A DNA stretch of 64,000 nucleotides from Polynucleobacter sp. AP-Melu-500A-A1 (GCF_018882125.1 NZ_JACVOZ010000002.1:1-64000), one strand, 5' to 3'; positions 1 to 8,530 are shown, counted from the first letter of the stretch. Program-made: numbers and translations. Notes: generated by a model from the letters alone, not told the origin.

Positions 1-3000
1 TTACACCGGCCACCTTAACGGTGATTGGTAATGTGACCACGCCAACCTATAACGGCGCAGAGCAAGTGAACACCTATCAAGTAGCCGGTTATGTTGGTGC
101 TGAAACCGCGACTACCGCAGGTCTAGTTGTGAGCGGCTCGGCGAAGGCTACCAATGTCAGCCAGAATACTGTGGCTGATCTCTTGGCAGCGAGCACCACC
201 AATAGCAACTACAGCACTAAGGTCACCAACGGTTCGATCACCATTACACCGGCCACCTTAACGGTGATTGGTAATGTGACCACGCCAACCTATAACGGCG
301 CAGAGCAAGTGAACACCTATCAAGTAGCCGGTTATGTTGGTGCTGAAACCGCGACTACCGCAGGTCTAGTCGTGAGCGGCTCGGCGAAGGCCACCAATGT
401 CAGCCAGAATACTGTGGCTGATCTCTTGGCAGCGAGCACCACCAATAGCAACTACAGCACTAAGGTCACCAACGGTTCGATCACCATTACACCGGCCACC
501 TTAACGGTGATTGGTAATGTGACCACGCCAACCTATAACGGCGCAGAGCAAGTGAACACCTATCAAGTAGCCGGTTATGTTGGTGCTGAAACCGCGACTA
601 CCGCAGGTCTAGTTGTGAGCGGCTCGGCGAAGGCCACCAATGTCAGCCAGAATACTGTGGCTGATCTCTTGGCAGCGAGCACCACCAATAGCAACTACAG
701 CACTAAGGTCACCAACGGTTCGATCACCATTACACCGGCCACCTTAACGGTGATTGGTGCTAATAATTCCTTGGTCTATAACGGTACTACTCAAACGAAT
801 ACCGGAGCAGTGGTAACAATCAATGGCAATAAGGTAATAGTCACTGGTACCTCCATCGCTGGTTTAGGCTCTGATACATTGACCTTATCTGGATATGCAA
901 CCGGCACTAATGCCAATATTGTTGCTAATCCAGATAATTTAGTCATCACACCAAATTCTAATTATTCTGTGACTACTGTGATCAATGGAAGCTTGACCAT
1001 TAATCCTGCACCTTTGGGTATTGCACTTAATGCCACTTATAACGGCAGCAAGACCTTTACGGCTTCTAGCGCAGTGAGCACTACAGGAAGTGTGACTACT
1101 GGCGGCACACTGACAGTTAATGGATTGCAAGCTAGTGATAATGTGACAGGAGTCACTATTAATGACGCTAATGTAGCAACAGCAAATAATCTGATTACTA
1201 CCATCAGCGGTTCTGCAGGAACCACCTTATGGGATGGCTCTAGTGGTAATTACATTATTAATAGCAGAAGTACTGCAGGTTCAGGTGGTAGTTTCGCTAA
1301 TGGCATCTACTCTGGTACTAACACTGGTAACGTCAATGCTAATGGCACAAATACTGTGAGCCTCAGTGCTGCTGCTTTAGGTCTGAGTATCAATGCAGTC
1401 TATAACGGTACTAATAGCTTTACTGTTACACCTACTGGTTTAGTGGGCGGCGATAAATTAACTGGCATCACTACTTACAGTGCCAATGTGGCCGACAATG
1501 CTACCAACTATGTCACTGGTATTAGTGGAACGGCTGGCGGATCTGGTGGCGTTAATCTGTCCAATTACACGCTTTCTAGTAGTAGGGTGACTGCTGCTGG
1601 TAGTACGCAAAATGCAGCGAATATTTCACCTGCGCCTTTGGGCCTAACAGTGACAAGCACCTATAACGGTACTAATGGCTTTACTTCTTCCATCGCGTCT
1701 AGCGGATTGCAGGGTGGAGATACTATCAGTGGCGTCACTACATATAGCGCCAATGTGGCCGATAATGCCACCAACTATGTGACTGGTATCAGTGGTACTG
1801 CAGGAAGTGTTGGAGCTGTCAACCTCACGAACTACAGTATTTATAACGCCAATAATGCAGGTGGCGCTGGTAGCAAAACTGGTGAGGTCTATTCTGGTGT
1901 GGTCAATGCAGTCAATGGGGCCAATATCAACGGAACTAATACGGTTACTTTAAGTGCAGCCCCATTAGGCCTTGCTATCACTAGTACCTATAACGGTACG
2001 AATACCTTTACCAATAATATTACCCCTACTGGTTTAGTAGGTGGTGATGTCATTACTAGTGTTACTACAACTGCTCTCAATGTTGCTGATAATGCAACTA
2101 ACTATGTAACAGCGTTTAGTGGAACAGCAGGTAATGGTGGGGCAGTGAACTCATCGAACTATACGATTTCTGGTGGTCGGGTCACAACACCTGGAAATAC
2201 TCAAAACTTGGTTACTTTGAGTGGTGCACCACTGGCGATTACCGTCAGCGGTACCTATAACGGGACCACTAGCTTCACTGATAGCAATGCTACGATTAAT
2301 GTGGCTGGCTTAGTGAACGGCGAAACCATGGTTGTAACCGGTGTTAATGTCAACAGCAAAGACGTTGCCGCTAACGGTACTAATTACGTAACCACTATCA
2401 CTTCAATTACGGGTAGTGCATCCTTAGATAACTATGTAATTAATTCAGGCTACACAGCTGCTAATTCACCATTGGCCGCTAAAGCGACTGCAAGTACTAC
2501 GCCAAATGCAGTAACAATCTCTCAATTGGGATTAAATAGCAGCAATATCACTGCTATTAAAACCTATGATGCTACGAATAATTTCTATGTAACCTCTGGT
2601 AGCTTGGCTAGCAACTTTACTTATACCTTGACTGGTATGGTTAATGGCGATGCAACACCAATTATTACTGGTGGTAATGCAACAGTAAGCTCAGTTAATG
2701 CGGGTTTATATACCAGTTTCGTAACCAATACATTCACCTTATCTAACAATAACTACACGTTTAGTGACGGAGCAGTAAGTGCTACCATTAACAAAGCACC
2801 GCTGACCATTAATGCGGTCACCGATAGCAGGGTTTATAACGGCAATACAAGCTCAAGTGTTACGCCAACCGTTAGTGGCTTAGTCGGTACGGATAGCGTT
2901 ACCGATAAAGCACAAACCTTTAATAGTAAAAATGTCTTGGGTACTAATGGTTCAACCTTAAGCGTGAGTGGCTATACCGTGAACGACGGCAATAGTGGTG

Positions 3001-4244
3001 GTAACTACAGCGTGACAACGAATACCGCTAATGGCACGATCAGTAAAGCTGACTTGGGTGTTGCATTAGCTGCCACTTATAACGGCAGTACCACGGTTAC
3101 GCCTACAAGCTATACGTTCTATGGATTAGTTGGCGGGGAGACAGTAACCTCATTAAGTAGTGCAAATGTGGTTTATGCCAATGTTGCTAATAATGGAACA
3201 AACTATATCACCAGCATTACTGGTGTAATTTCAGCAGGCAGTCTATCTAACTACTCCATTACTGGAGCTTATAACGGCACCATTGCTACGCCTGATAGCA
3301 ATGTATTGAACAATACCGTCAATGTGGCGACTATTAATAAAGCGCCATTAGGCGTTACCTTAACTGCGCAATCAAATGGCACAACGACCTATCCAATTTC
3401 TAGTGCGATCGTGACTGGTAGTTCAACGGTAACGGTAAGTAGTGCTATTGTGGCTTATGCCGCAGCTGCACAGAATGCTACTAATTATGTGACCTCTTTA
3501 TTAGACGGTTCTAATGCAGTAGTTGCAGCAGCCTTAGGCAGTTTCGTAGGCGGTCAAGTGATTACTCTTTCTAGTACCACTGGCGGTAACTACTATTTAT
3601 CCGGTAGCGCTACACCAGTCTTGCTTGCAGCTAATGGTACAACTCCATTGTTGCCAGTAAATTCAGTGACATTAACCGATGTAGTAGAGCCTCCACCACC
3701 ACCACCTCCACCTCCACCTCCACCACCTCCACCTCCACCGCCGCCTCCGCCACCAGAGCCGCCTGTGCCCCCACCACAGCCGCCTGCTCCACCACCTGTT
3801 AACCAGGTTGTGATTGTTCAATCTGTCGCGCCAGCCGCACCAAGTACGACAGCTAGCGTTACCACATTAACAGTGGCTGGAGGCTCTACAGGCTTAGGAG
3901 TTGCATCCTCTGCCATTGGCGGATCAGTAGTGAGCAGCCCAAGTGTGGATGTTCAATCACCACGAACAATTGTGAGTGGTGGAACACCTGACTACCCAGC
4001 ATCCGCAAAAGGACAGGGCGTTGAAGGAAAGACCGTCGTTGAAGTCTCCGTAGATTCCAGCGGAAAAGTCGTTGGCGTGAAGGTGTCTTCTTCAAGTGGA
4101 AATAAGGACTTAGATCAGGCCGCGGTTGATGCAGCTCAGACTTGGGTATTTACACCGAATGCTACTGGTAATAGTGGAACAGAATCTATCCAAGTACCAG
4201 TAAACTTCTCATCAGGCGGCAACGTAAACAACTTAACGCCTTGA
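1..4244 (+). CDS. Large repetitive YDG/MBG-type surface protein with C-terminal TonB-like domain (5' end outside window)
   Basis: Partial gene: the frame is already open at base 3 and stops at 4244, so at least 1,413 codons are present and the true start lies upstream. Low-complexity Thr/Ser/Asn/Gly-rich modules recur, most containing Tyr-Asn-Gly and blocks such as NVADNATNYVT, as in YDG and MBG domains of secreted filamentous-haemagglutinin-like exoproteins. Three almost identical 81-residue modules open the window. A run of 22 prolines (3690-3755) and a Pro-rich tail follow. The last ~90 residues (about 3960-4225) match the TonB C-terminal pattern: PDYPASA, then EGKTVVEVSVDSSGKV, then SSSGNKDLDQAA, then WVFTP. 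No cysteines or membrane segments are seen in this part. It is probably an exported adhesin-like protein, and the role of the TonB-like end is unknown. The next gene is convergent. Confidence 0.8.
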   Translation, partial: TPATLTVIGNVTTPTYNGAEQVNTYQVAGYVGAETATTAGLVVSGSAKATNVSQNTVADLLAASTTNSNYSTKVTNGSITITPATLTVIGNVTTPTYNGAEQVNTYQVAGYVGAETATTAGLVVSGSAKATNVSQNTVADLLAASTTNSNYSTKVTNGSITITPATLTVIGNVTTPTYNGAEQVNTYQVAGYVGAETATTAGLVVSGSAKATNVSQNTVADLLAASTTNSNYSTKVTNGSITITPATLTVIGANNSLVYNGTTQTNTGAVVTINGNKVIVTGTSIAGLGSDTLTLSGYATGTNANIVANPDNLVITPNSNYSVTTVINGSLTINPAPLGIALNATYNGSKTFTASSAVSTTGSVTTGGTLTVNGLQASDNVTGVTINDANVATANNLITTISGSAGTTLWDGSSGNYIINSRSTAGSGGSFANGIYSGTNTGNVNANGTNTVSLSAAALGLSINAVYNGTNSFTVTPTGLVGGDKLTGITTYSANVADNATNYVTGISGTAGGSGGVNLSNYTLSSSRVTAAGSTQNAANISPAPLGLTVTSTYNGTNGFTSSIASSGLQGGDTISGVTTYSANVADNATNYVTGISGTAGSVGAVNLTNYSIYNANNAGGAGSKTGEVYSGVVNAVNGANINGTNTVTLSAAPLGLAITSTYNGTNTFTNNITPTGLVGGDVITSVTTTALNVADNATNYVTAFSGTAGNGGAVNSSNYTISGGRVTTPGNTQNLVTLSGAPLAITVSGTYNGTTSFTDSNATINVAGLVNGETMVVTGVNVNSKDVAANGTNYVTTITSITGSASLDNYVINSGYTAANSPLAAKATASTTPNAVTISQLGLNSSNITAIKTYDATNNFYVTSGSLASNFTYTLTGMVNGDATPIITGGNATVSSVNAGLYTSFVTNTFTLSNNNYTFSDGAVSATINKAPLTINAVTDSRVYNGNTSSSVTPTVSGLVGTDSVTDKAQTFNSKNVLGTNGSTLSVSGYTVNDGNSGGNYSVTTNTANGTISKADLGVALAATYNGSTTVTPTSYTFYGLVGGETVTSLSSANVVYANVANNGTNYITSITGVISAGSLSNYSITGAYNGTIATPDSNVLNNTVNVATINKAPLGVTLTAQSNGTTTYPISSAIVTGSSTVTVSSAIVAYAAAAQNATNYVTSLLDGSNAVVAAALGSFVGGQVITLSSTTGGNYYLSGSATPVLLAANGTTPLLPVNSVTLTDVVEPPPPPPPPPPPPPPPPPPPPPPEPPVPPPQPPAPPPVNQVVIVQSVAPAAPSTTASVTTLTVAGGSTGLGVASSAIGGSVVSSPSVDVQSPRTIVSGGTPDYPASAKGQGVEGKTVVEVSVDSSGKVVGVKVSSSSGNKDLDQAAVDAAQTWVFTPNATGNSGTESIQVPVNFSSGGNVNNLTP
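8..736 (+). repeat. Three tandem 243-bp coding repeats
   Basis: Three head-to-tail units of exactly 243 bp (81 codons) begin at 8, 251 and 494. The junction sequence recurs at 737, where a diverged module starts. I found only two varying sites: T128 and T614 against C371, and T149 against C392 and C635. The window opens inside the end of a further unit, so the array probably continues upstream. Near identity suggests recent expansion or gene conversion, and copy number may vary between strains. Confidence 0.93.
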
Positions 4245-4273
4245 ACCCTTCAATCTTCAAGGGATGCTAAGAA

Positions 4274-5134
4274 TTACATCCATCCCATGTAATCCTGCGC
4301 TTCTGAATGGCTGAGTTGATTGCTATTACTCGATACTAGAGGCTCAGATGCAAGAGTAGGGAGTTCAGTAGCCGTTTCTGGTACAGGCACCTTATCATTA
4401 CTAGCCATACAGCTAGTCGCTTGATAATTATTTCTACCAAACTGTTTAGCTGTTTCCATACGTTCTAGATTGCTAGGGTGAGTAGATAAATAGAGATTTG
4501 ATGTTGAGTTTGATTGAATCTCGGCCAAACCTTCAGCAAGACGATAAGAACCACAAGCAGAATATCCCGCTTTTACTGCCCATTCCATACCCACTAAATC
4601 GGCCTGACGCTCATTATGTTGAATGTCTTTGACTGATTTTTGACGCTCTATAGTGAGCGCTGAATTTGCTCCCATAGAATTACCCGTCAACATATAAACT
4701 GGCTTTTCTGGTTCACCTAAGTGATGGTTTGTATGACCTAAAACGTGGTGGGCTAATTCATGGCCAAGGGTGGTAGCTAAAACATCAGGGTCGTTGCCAA
4801 AACGCAACAAAAAACCACTCGTAAAGATGATCAAAGTGTAGCCAGATTCGACTCTAGCGTAAGCATTGACCTCATTTGAGGGGATCAGACCCACTGTAAA
4901 TGTTGTTTTTGCGTACGAAAGCATATTTTTACGTACTTGAGCCAGTGTTTTTAGGGCTTGCGCAGGTGCTTGAAGCCCCAATTTTGTTGCTAAATTGCTA
5001 TTTCCCTGGCGAACTTCTTCCCACCATTGGCCATTTGGAATGGAGATTGTGAGGGATGAACTCAGTGCATTTTGGCTCAAAAAGAGGCAAAAAATACTAG
5101 CAAACAATGGCAAGAGTAGGGAACGTGGTTTCAT
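4274..5134 (-). CDS. M48 family zinc metallopeptidase, exported
   Basis: A 286-residue protein with an N-terminal signal peptide (hydrophobic residues 5-24, ending near Ala-Leu-Ser-Ser). The zinc site HELAH is at residues 125-129 within GHELAHHVLGH, and the downstream third-ligand motif NERQAD is near residue 174. Both are typical of the single-domain periplasmic M48/Ste24-like peptidases (BepA/LoiP group), which clear misfolded outer-membrane proteins. No TPR repeats are seen, so it is shorter than BepA. It is convergent with the repeat protein and is probably transcribed alone. Its natural substrate cannot be read from sequence. Confidence 0.9.
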   Translation of the reverse strand: MKPRSLLLPLFASIFCLFLSQNALSSSLTISIPNGQWWEEVRQGNSNLATKLGLQAPAQALKTLAQVRKNMLSYAKTTFTVGLIPSNEVNAYARVESGYTLIIFTSGFLLRFGNDPDVLATTLGHELAHHVLGHTNHHLGEPEKPVYMLTGNSMGANSALTIERQKSVKDIQHNERQADLVGMEWAVKAGYSACGSYRLAEGLAEIQSNSTSNLYLSTHPSNLERMETAKQFGRNNYQATSCMASNDKVPVPETATELPTLASEPLVSSNSNQLSHSEAQDYMGWM

Positions 5135-5227
5135 GGCTTACACCTTGTAAGTTATTGAAAAGGTTAAGTTTTCTACAACAAAGGGCTTACTCCCTAAGGC
5201 TAGGTAATGATTAATAGCACTATCAAT

Positions 5228-5400
5228 AGTACTTATTAAAGTGCAATTAAAACTTGCTGTAAAAGTATTTATAAAGGTATGATTATTCATATCAGTAGTT
5301 TCATTTAGAAATGTGATTTAACAACATTAATGAAAGTACTGCAAGAAGTATTATTAAAGTAATATAAAAAGTACTTTTATCTATGTGATAATGAGTACTC
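5228..5400 (+). promoter_or_regulatory. AGTACT palindrome cluster upstream of toxin-antitoxin pair (candidate operator)
   Basis: The 293-bp AT-rich gap between the M48 gene and the antitoxin contains four exact AGTACT hexamers, at 5228, 5335, 5370 and 5394. The third lies in a perfect 12-bp palindrome AAAAGTACTTTT (5367-5378) and the fourth in GAGTACTC (5393-5400). YefM/YoeB-type antitoxins are known to bind palindromes with a TGTACA core, so a GTAC-centred array just before a Phd/YefM gene is a plausible autoregulatory operator. That function is inferred, not shown. Confidence 0.55.
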
Positions 5401-5427
5401 TTAAGGGAGTAGTGAAGGGAGTAGTTA

Positions 5428-5706
5428 GTGATCGCGATTTCTGCAAACGATCTGAAGGTCAAAGGGATTAAAGCTTTTGAAGACGCTCTTGCGATGCAGC
5501 CAGAGGTTGCTGTCAGCGTGCGCGGTCAGCCAAAGTTTGTCGTGATGACCCAAGAGCAATACCAGTACATGCGTGAGTGTGAGCTGGAGGCAGCGATCGC
5601 CCAATCCAAAGCAGAAATAGAAGCAGGGCGTTTTGAGACTGGCAGCCCTGAATCCCATATTGAAAAGATTCAAAAATCAGCCAAAGTCGCCAAGAAGAGT
5701 GCGTAA
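5428..5706 (+). CDS. Type II antitoxin, Phd/YefM family
   Basis: A 92-residue protein starting at GTG 5428, preceded by purine-rich GAAGGGAG. The N-terminal half has the Phd/YefM DNA-binding fold pattern (ISANDLKVKG, a VSVRGQPKFVVM strand, then QYQYMRECELEAA). The Lys/Glu/Ala-rich C-terminal tail is the expected toxin-binding segment. It normally both neutralises the partner toxin and represses the operon. The stop codon overlaps the start of the toxin gene by one base (TAATG), indicating coupled translation. Confidence 0.88.
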   Translation: MIAISANDLKVKGIKAFEDALAMQPEVAVSVRGQPKFVVMTQEQYQYMRECELEAAIAQSKAEIEAGRFETGSPESHIEKIQKSAKVAKKSA

Positions 5707-5951
5707 TGAGATCTTTAGTCTTTACTGATCGCTACTCTAAGCGTGCTGCCAGCTTTCTCCATCTGCATCCTGAAGTAGTGAGTCAGTACAGCAAAGCCTT
5801 GCAATTACTCCAAATCAATCCTCGACATCCGTCTTTACGCCCCGTGGTTTATGAAGGACGATTAAGTGGGGTGCAAAGCGTGTCTTTAAATGCCGTCACA
5901 CTAGAGATGATGGTTACAGAAAAGGAAGTGGTGCTCATTAGCATCAGTTAG
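5706..5951 (+). CDS. RelE/StbE-type toxin, probably degenerate
   Basis: An 81-residue protein coupled to the antitoxin through TAATG. It follows the RelE/StbE toxin pattern (LVFTDRYSKRAASFL, then NPRHPSL, then SVSLN, then TLEMM, then EVVLISI). Family members normally read N-x-S-Y-R-I-T-L-E at the catalytic strand and end in an H-D-E-V-Y-like tail. Here the strand reads SVSLNAVTLEMM, so the Tyr-Arg segment is missing, and the protein stops right after LISIS, before the usual tail. I infer an in-frame internal deletion plus loss of the C-terminus. The mRNA-interferase activity is therefore doubtful, while the antitoxin looks intact. Confidence 0.78.
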   Translation: MRSLVFTDRYSKRAASFLHLHPEVVSQYSKALQLLQINPRHPSLRPVVYEGRLSGVQSVSLNAVTLEMMVTEKEVVLISIS

Positions 5952-6020
5952 TCGGGCCGCTATAGAGTATTGCTCTGAGCCCCTCTAAATAGCATCAATG
6001 AGTAGGGCCAATGTCATAGA

Positions 6021-6050
6021 ATGGGTCTTCATAGAACCTATTTGACCCAT
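6021..6050 (+). repeat. Inverted repeat overlapping the cytochrome start codon
   Basis: ATGGGTC (6021-6027) is repeated inverted as GACCCAT (6044-6050) with a 16-base spacer. The right arm runs into the ATG at 6049. It could be an operator or a weak hairpin occluding the translation start. No function is established. Confidence 0.45.
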
Positions 6051-6690
6051 GCGCCTATTTAGATCATTTCTCCTCCTTATATTCTTTGCGCTTGGTGCTT
6101 GTACTAACGTAGAGCAATCTAAAGATGTCTATAAATCCGATGCCACCGGAACAGAGCTGGCTTTGCAGGTGTGTTCGGCCTGTCATGGAAAAACTGGCCA
6201 AGCGGTCTCAGACCAATTTCCAAAATTGGCTGGCCAACATCAAGAATATTTATTGATTCAATTGAGTGAATTTGCAGAGCACCGCAGAAGTACTCCGAAT
6301 GCCGTTGCATTTATGTGGTCTTTTAATCAACTCACGCCTAGTCAGATGAATGAGTTAGCTCAGTACTATTCGTCTCAAGCTCCCATGGTTGGAGAGCCAA
6401 GTAATTCTCCACTACTGGCACGCGGCAAGAGTATCTACGAAGAGGGTATTGCCGGATCGAATGTTCCAGCTTGTAGTGTTTGCCATGGTAGCAATGCCGT
6501 CGGAAGGAATGAAATACCTCGCCTGGCAGGTCAGCATGCTAAGTACATTGCTGAGCAAATCCATTTATTTAAGAGTTCCACAAAACGTCCCAATGGCGTT
6601 GCAATGATGGCTTTGACGCACTCGATGTCTGAAGAGGATATTCATGCGGTAAGCGCCTATCTCGGATCTTTGCAAGTTGGATCAAAGTAA
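6049..6690 (+). CDS. Diheme cytochrome c (c4-like), probable lipoprotein
   Basis: A 213-residue protein with two class I heme-binding motifs: CSACH at residues 42-46 and CSVCH at 142-146. Each sits in a repeated domain with KLAGQH or RLAGQH and a Met-containing segment that could give the sixth ligand, which is the two-domain layout of cytochrome c4. The N-terminus has a hydrophobic stretch ending LGAC (Cys18), which resembles a lipobox and suggests membrane anchoring in the periplasm. The likely role is electron transfer to a terminal oxidase or between periplasmic partners. No oxidase genes lie nearby. Confidence 0.9.
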   Translation: MRLFRSFLLLIFFALGACTNVEQSKDVYKSDATGTELALQVCSACHGKTGQAVSDQFPKLAGQHQEYLLIQLSEFAEHRRSTPNAVAFMWSFNQLTPSQMNELAQYYSSQAPMVGEPSNSPLLARGKSIYEEGIAGSNVPACSVCHGSNAVGRNEIPRLAGQHAKYIAEQIHLFKSSTKRPNGVAMMALTHSMSEEDIHAVSAYLGSLQVGSK

Positions 6691-6708
6691 GTTTGACTGG
6701 TTAAAACA

Positions 6709-7620
6709 GTGAAGCCCTTTTTAGTACTTGAGCAGAACAGAATGAGAAGGGCACTGGGGATTGCATTTTTCATTCTCAGTATCTTTACGTTTTTAGGGAT
6801 AAATCTTGCTTACGCACAACTAGATCCACCCGAAGAAATTGTCTATATAGATAAGACCTCATTTTTAGGAGATGTTCAGCTTGAAACGACTATCTATAAA
6901 CCACCCGGCGTTGGGCCATTTCCGCTAGTTGTCATTAACCATGGCAAGCAACTAGGGAATCCGCATTCACAAAAACGATTTGAGCCGCTGTCTGTTGCAC
7001 TCTATTTTGTAGAAAGAGGCTATGTCGTCTTTGTACCCATGCGTCATGGATTCTCAAAATCTGGCGGGGAGTACCAATTTCATGGGAATTCTGCTGAGCT
7101 GGCTGGAAGAGATCAGGCGCGCGATATTGATGTTGCCATTCAATATGCTCATACCTTGCCATATGTGAAAAAAGATATCACGCTCGTAGTCGGATATTCA
7201 GAAGGGGGTTGGATAAGCTTAGCCTATGGGGCCTCAAAACCAGATCCATCGGTCATAGGGATTATTAATTTCTCGGGTGGGGTAAGAGACCCTTGTTGCA
7301 TTGGTCTGTTAGAAGAAATGATTGACGCCTCCAAGAAATTTGGTGCACAAACTACAGTTGCCTCTATCTGGTTTTATGGAGATAACGATTCCTTATTTAA
7401 TCGCTATGTTTCAGACCGAATGTTTGCGAATTATGCGCGGGGAAACCCAAACTCACGTTTCATTCCCTACGGTAATTTTTCTACTGATGCCCATCTACTA
7501 TTTATGGATCCCAACGGGAGGGTGGTGTGGGAGCCCTTTTTAACCCAGTTTTTGCACGACGTTCAGGCTCCATACAAAGCGATTAACCCGCCTTATAAGC
7601 TGATTCCTCTTCAGAAATAG
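6709..7620 (+). CDS. Exported alpha/beta hydrolase (dienelactone-hydrolase-like)
   Basis: 303 residues from GTG 6709. The internal ATG at 6742 (Met12) would place a signal peptide, RRALGIAFFILSIF with cleavage near AYA-Q, right at the N-terminus and may be the true start. The nucleophile elbow GYSEGG has Ser164. GDNDSLF and the His in STDAHLLF fit the acid and base of the catalytic triad. An oxyanion-type NHGK segment lies near residue 78. These show an alpha/beta hydrolase acting outside the cytoplasm. The substrate is unknown. It lies 18 bases after the cytochrome gene and may be cotranscribed with it. Confidence 0.8.
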   Translation: MKPFLVLEQNRMRRALGIAFFILSIFTFLGINLAYAQLDPPEEIVYIDKTSFLGDVQLETTIYKPPGVGPFPLVVINHGKQLGNPHSQKRFEPLSVALYFVERGYVVFVPMRHGFSKSGGEYQFHGNSAELAGRDQARDIDVAIQYAHTLPYVKKDITLVVGYSEGGWISLAYGASKPDPSVIGIINFSGGVRDPCCIGLLEEMIDASKKFGAQTTVASIWFYGDNDSLFNRYVSDRMFANYARGNPNSRFIPYGNFSTDAHLLFMDPNGRVVWEPFLTQFLHDVQAPYKAINPPYKLIPLQK

Positions 7621-7774
7621 TCACACCTAAAAAGATGAGCCGCAAAAAGTTTGCCTGAAATCTTTCCAGTTCTTTAAGTTTTGTAGACTAAGGGGTATGG
7701 CTTGGCTTATGATGGACCTTAATAAGGTAAATAACTTTCATTTTTGACTAACAGTGAGAGCTTGGGGTAACACT

Positions 7775-8365
7775 ATGAATGGAAAAGTTTTGTTAGTAGA
7801 GGATGATGATTCAGTGAGGGAAGCTTTAGTTTCTATCATTGAAGAACATGGCTTGAATGTTCAAGCTTATTCAAGTGCCGCTCAGTTTCTAGAAAGCTTT
7901 AAACCTTCAGCCAAATCAGAAGTGATCGTTCTGGATATGAAAATGCCTGCCATGACAGGTTTAGAGTTGCAGTCAAAGCTAGCTGAAATGCAAGCTCATA
8001 TACCCATTATTTTTATCAGTGGTCAAAGTCATAAAGAGGAAATTATTCAAGGGCTCAAACACGGCGCTAGTGATTTTTTACTTAAACCATTTAAGTTTGA
8101 GGACCTTTTGTTCTCAATTGATAAATGTTTGAAATTAGACTTAGACTACAAACAAATAAAGAATAAGCATGACTTATTAACACCACGTGAAAAAGAGGTA
8201 TTCGAGGAGTTGGTTAATGGCCAACTTTTGAAAGCGATTGCCATTAAGTGGGATGTATCTGAGTCAGTAGTCAAATTGCATAAGTCGAATATCATGCAAA
8301 AGCTGCAAATTGAGACCCTGCAAGATCTCACTAGAATTTCTATAGCCCTAAAATCCCACCAATAA
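7775..8365 (+). CDS. FixJ/NarL-type response regulator, orphan
   Basis: 196 residues from ATG 7775, which has GGGG eight bases upstream. The GTG at 7754 would add seven residues without a good ribosome site. The receiver domain has acidic residues EDDD (9-12), phospho-acceptor Asp54 in VLDMKMP, and Lys104 in LLKPF. The C-terminal LuxR-type helix-turn-helix starts with LTPREKEVFEELV and ends in VKLHKSNIMQKL. This is the two-domain FixJ/TodT layout of a phosphorylation-dependent transcription factor. No histidine kinase gene is adjacent, so its sensor must be encoded elsewhere. Confidence 0.9.
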   Translation: MNGKVLLVEDDDSVREALVSIIEEHGLNVQAYSSAAQFLESFKPSAKSEVIVLDMKMPAMTGLELQSKLAEMQAHIPIIFISGQSHKEEIIQGLKHGASDFLLKPFKFEDLLFSIDKCLKLDLDYKQIKNKHDLLTPREKEVFEELVNGQLLKAIAIKWDVSESVVKLHKSNIMQKLQIETLQDLTRISIALKSHQ

Positions 8366-8530
8366 TTATTGGGTCCGCGAAGTCCTTCAACTAATTATTA
8401 ATCTTTTATTCGGGCTTGCCTAATTTACTTTAAGGAAGTTGGATTTGTTATGTAGTGACTTTATGAAGGAACTACTACTCGAGATGAAGGTTGAGTGATC
8501 ATTTCAGAAAGAAAAGGTCATTACTTCAAT

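Noticed and set aside
8..736. Tandem repeats that could suggest a CRISPR array
   Set aside because: The unit is 243 bp without spacers and is fully coding in one frame, so it is a protein repeat.
3690..4244. The gene as an ordinary TonB energy transducer
   Set aside because: More than 1,200 residues of exported-type repeats precede the domain, and no exbB/exbD genes or N-terminal TonB helix are visible in the window.
4245..4273. Terminator between the repeat protein and the M48 gene
   Set aside because: Only a 5-bp CCCTT/AAGGG stem and no T tract on either strand.
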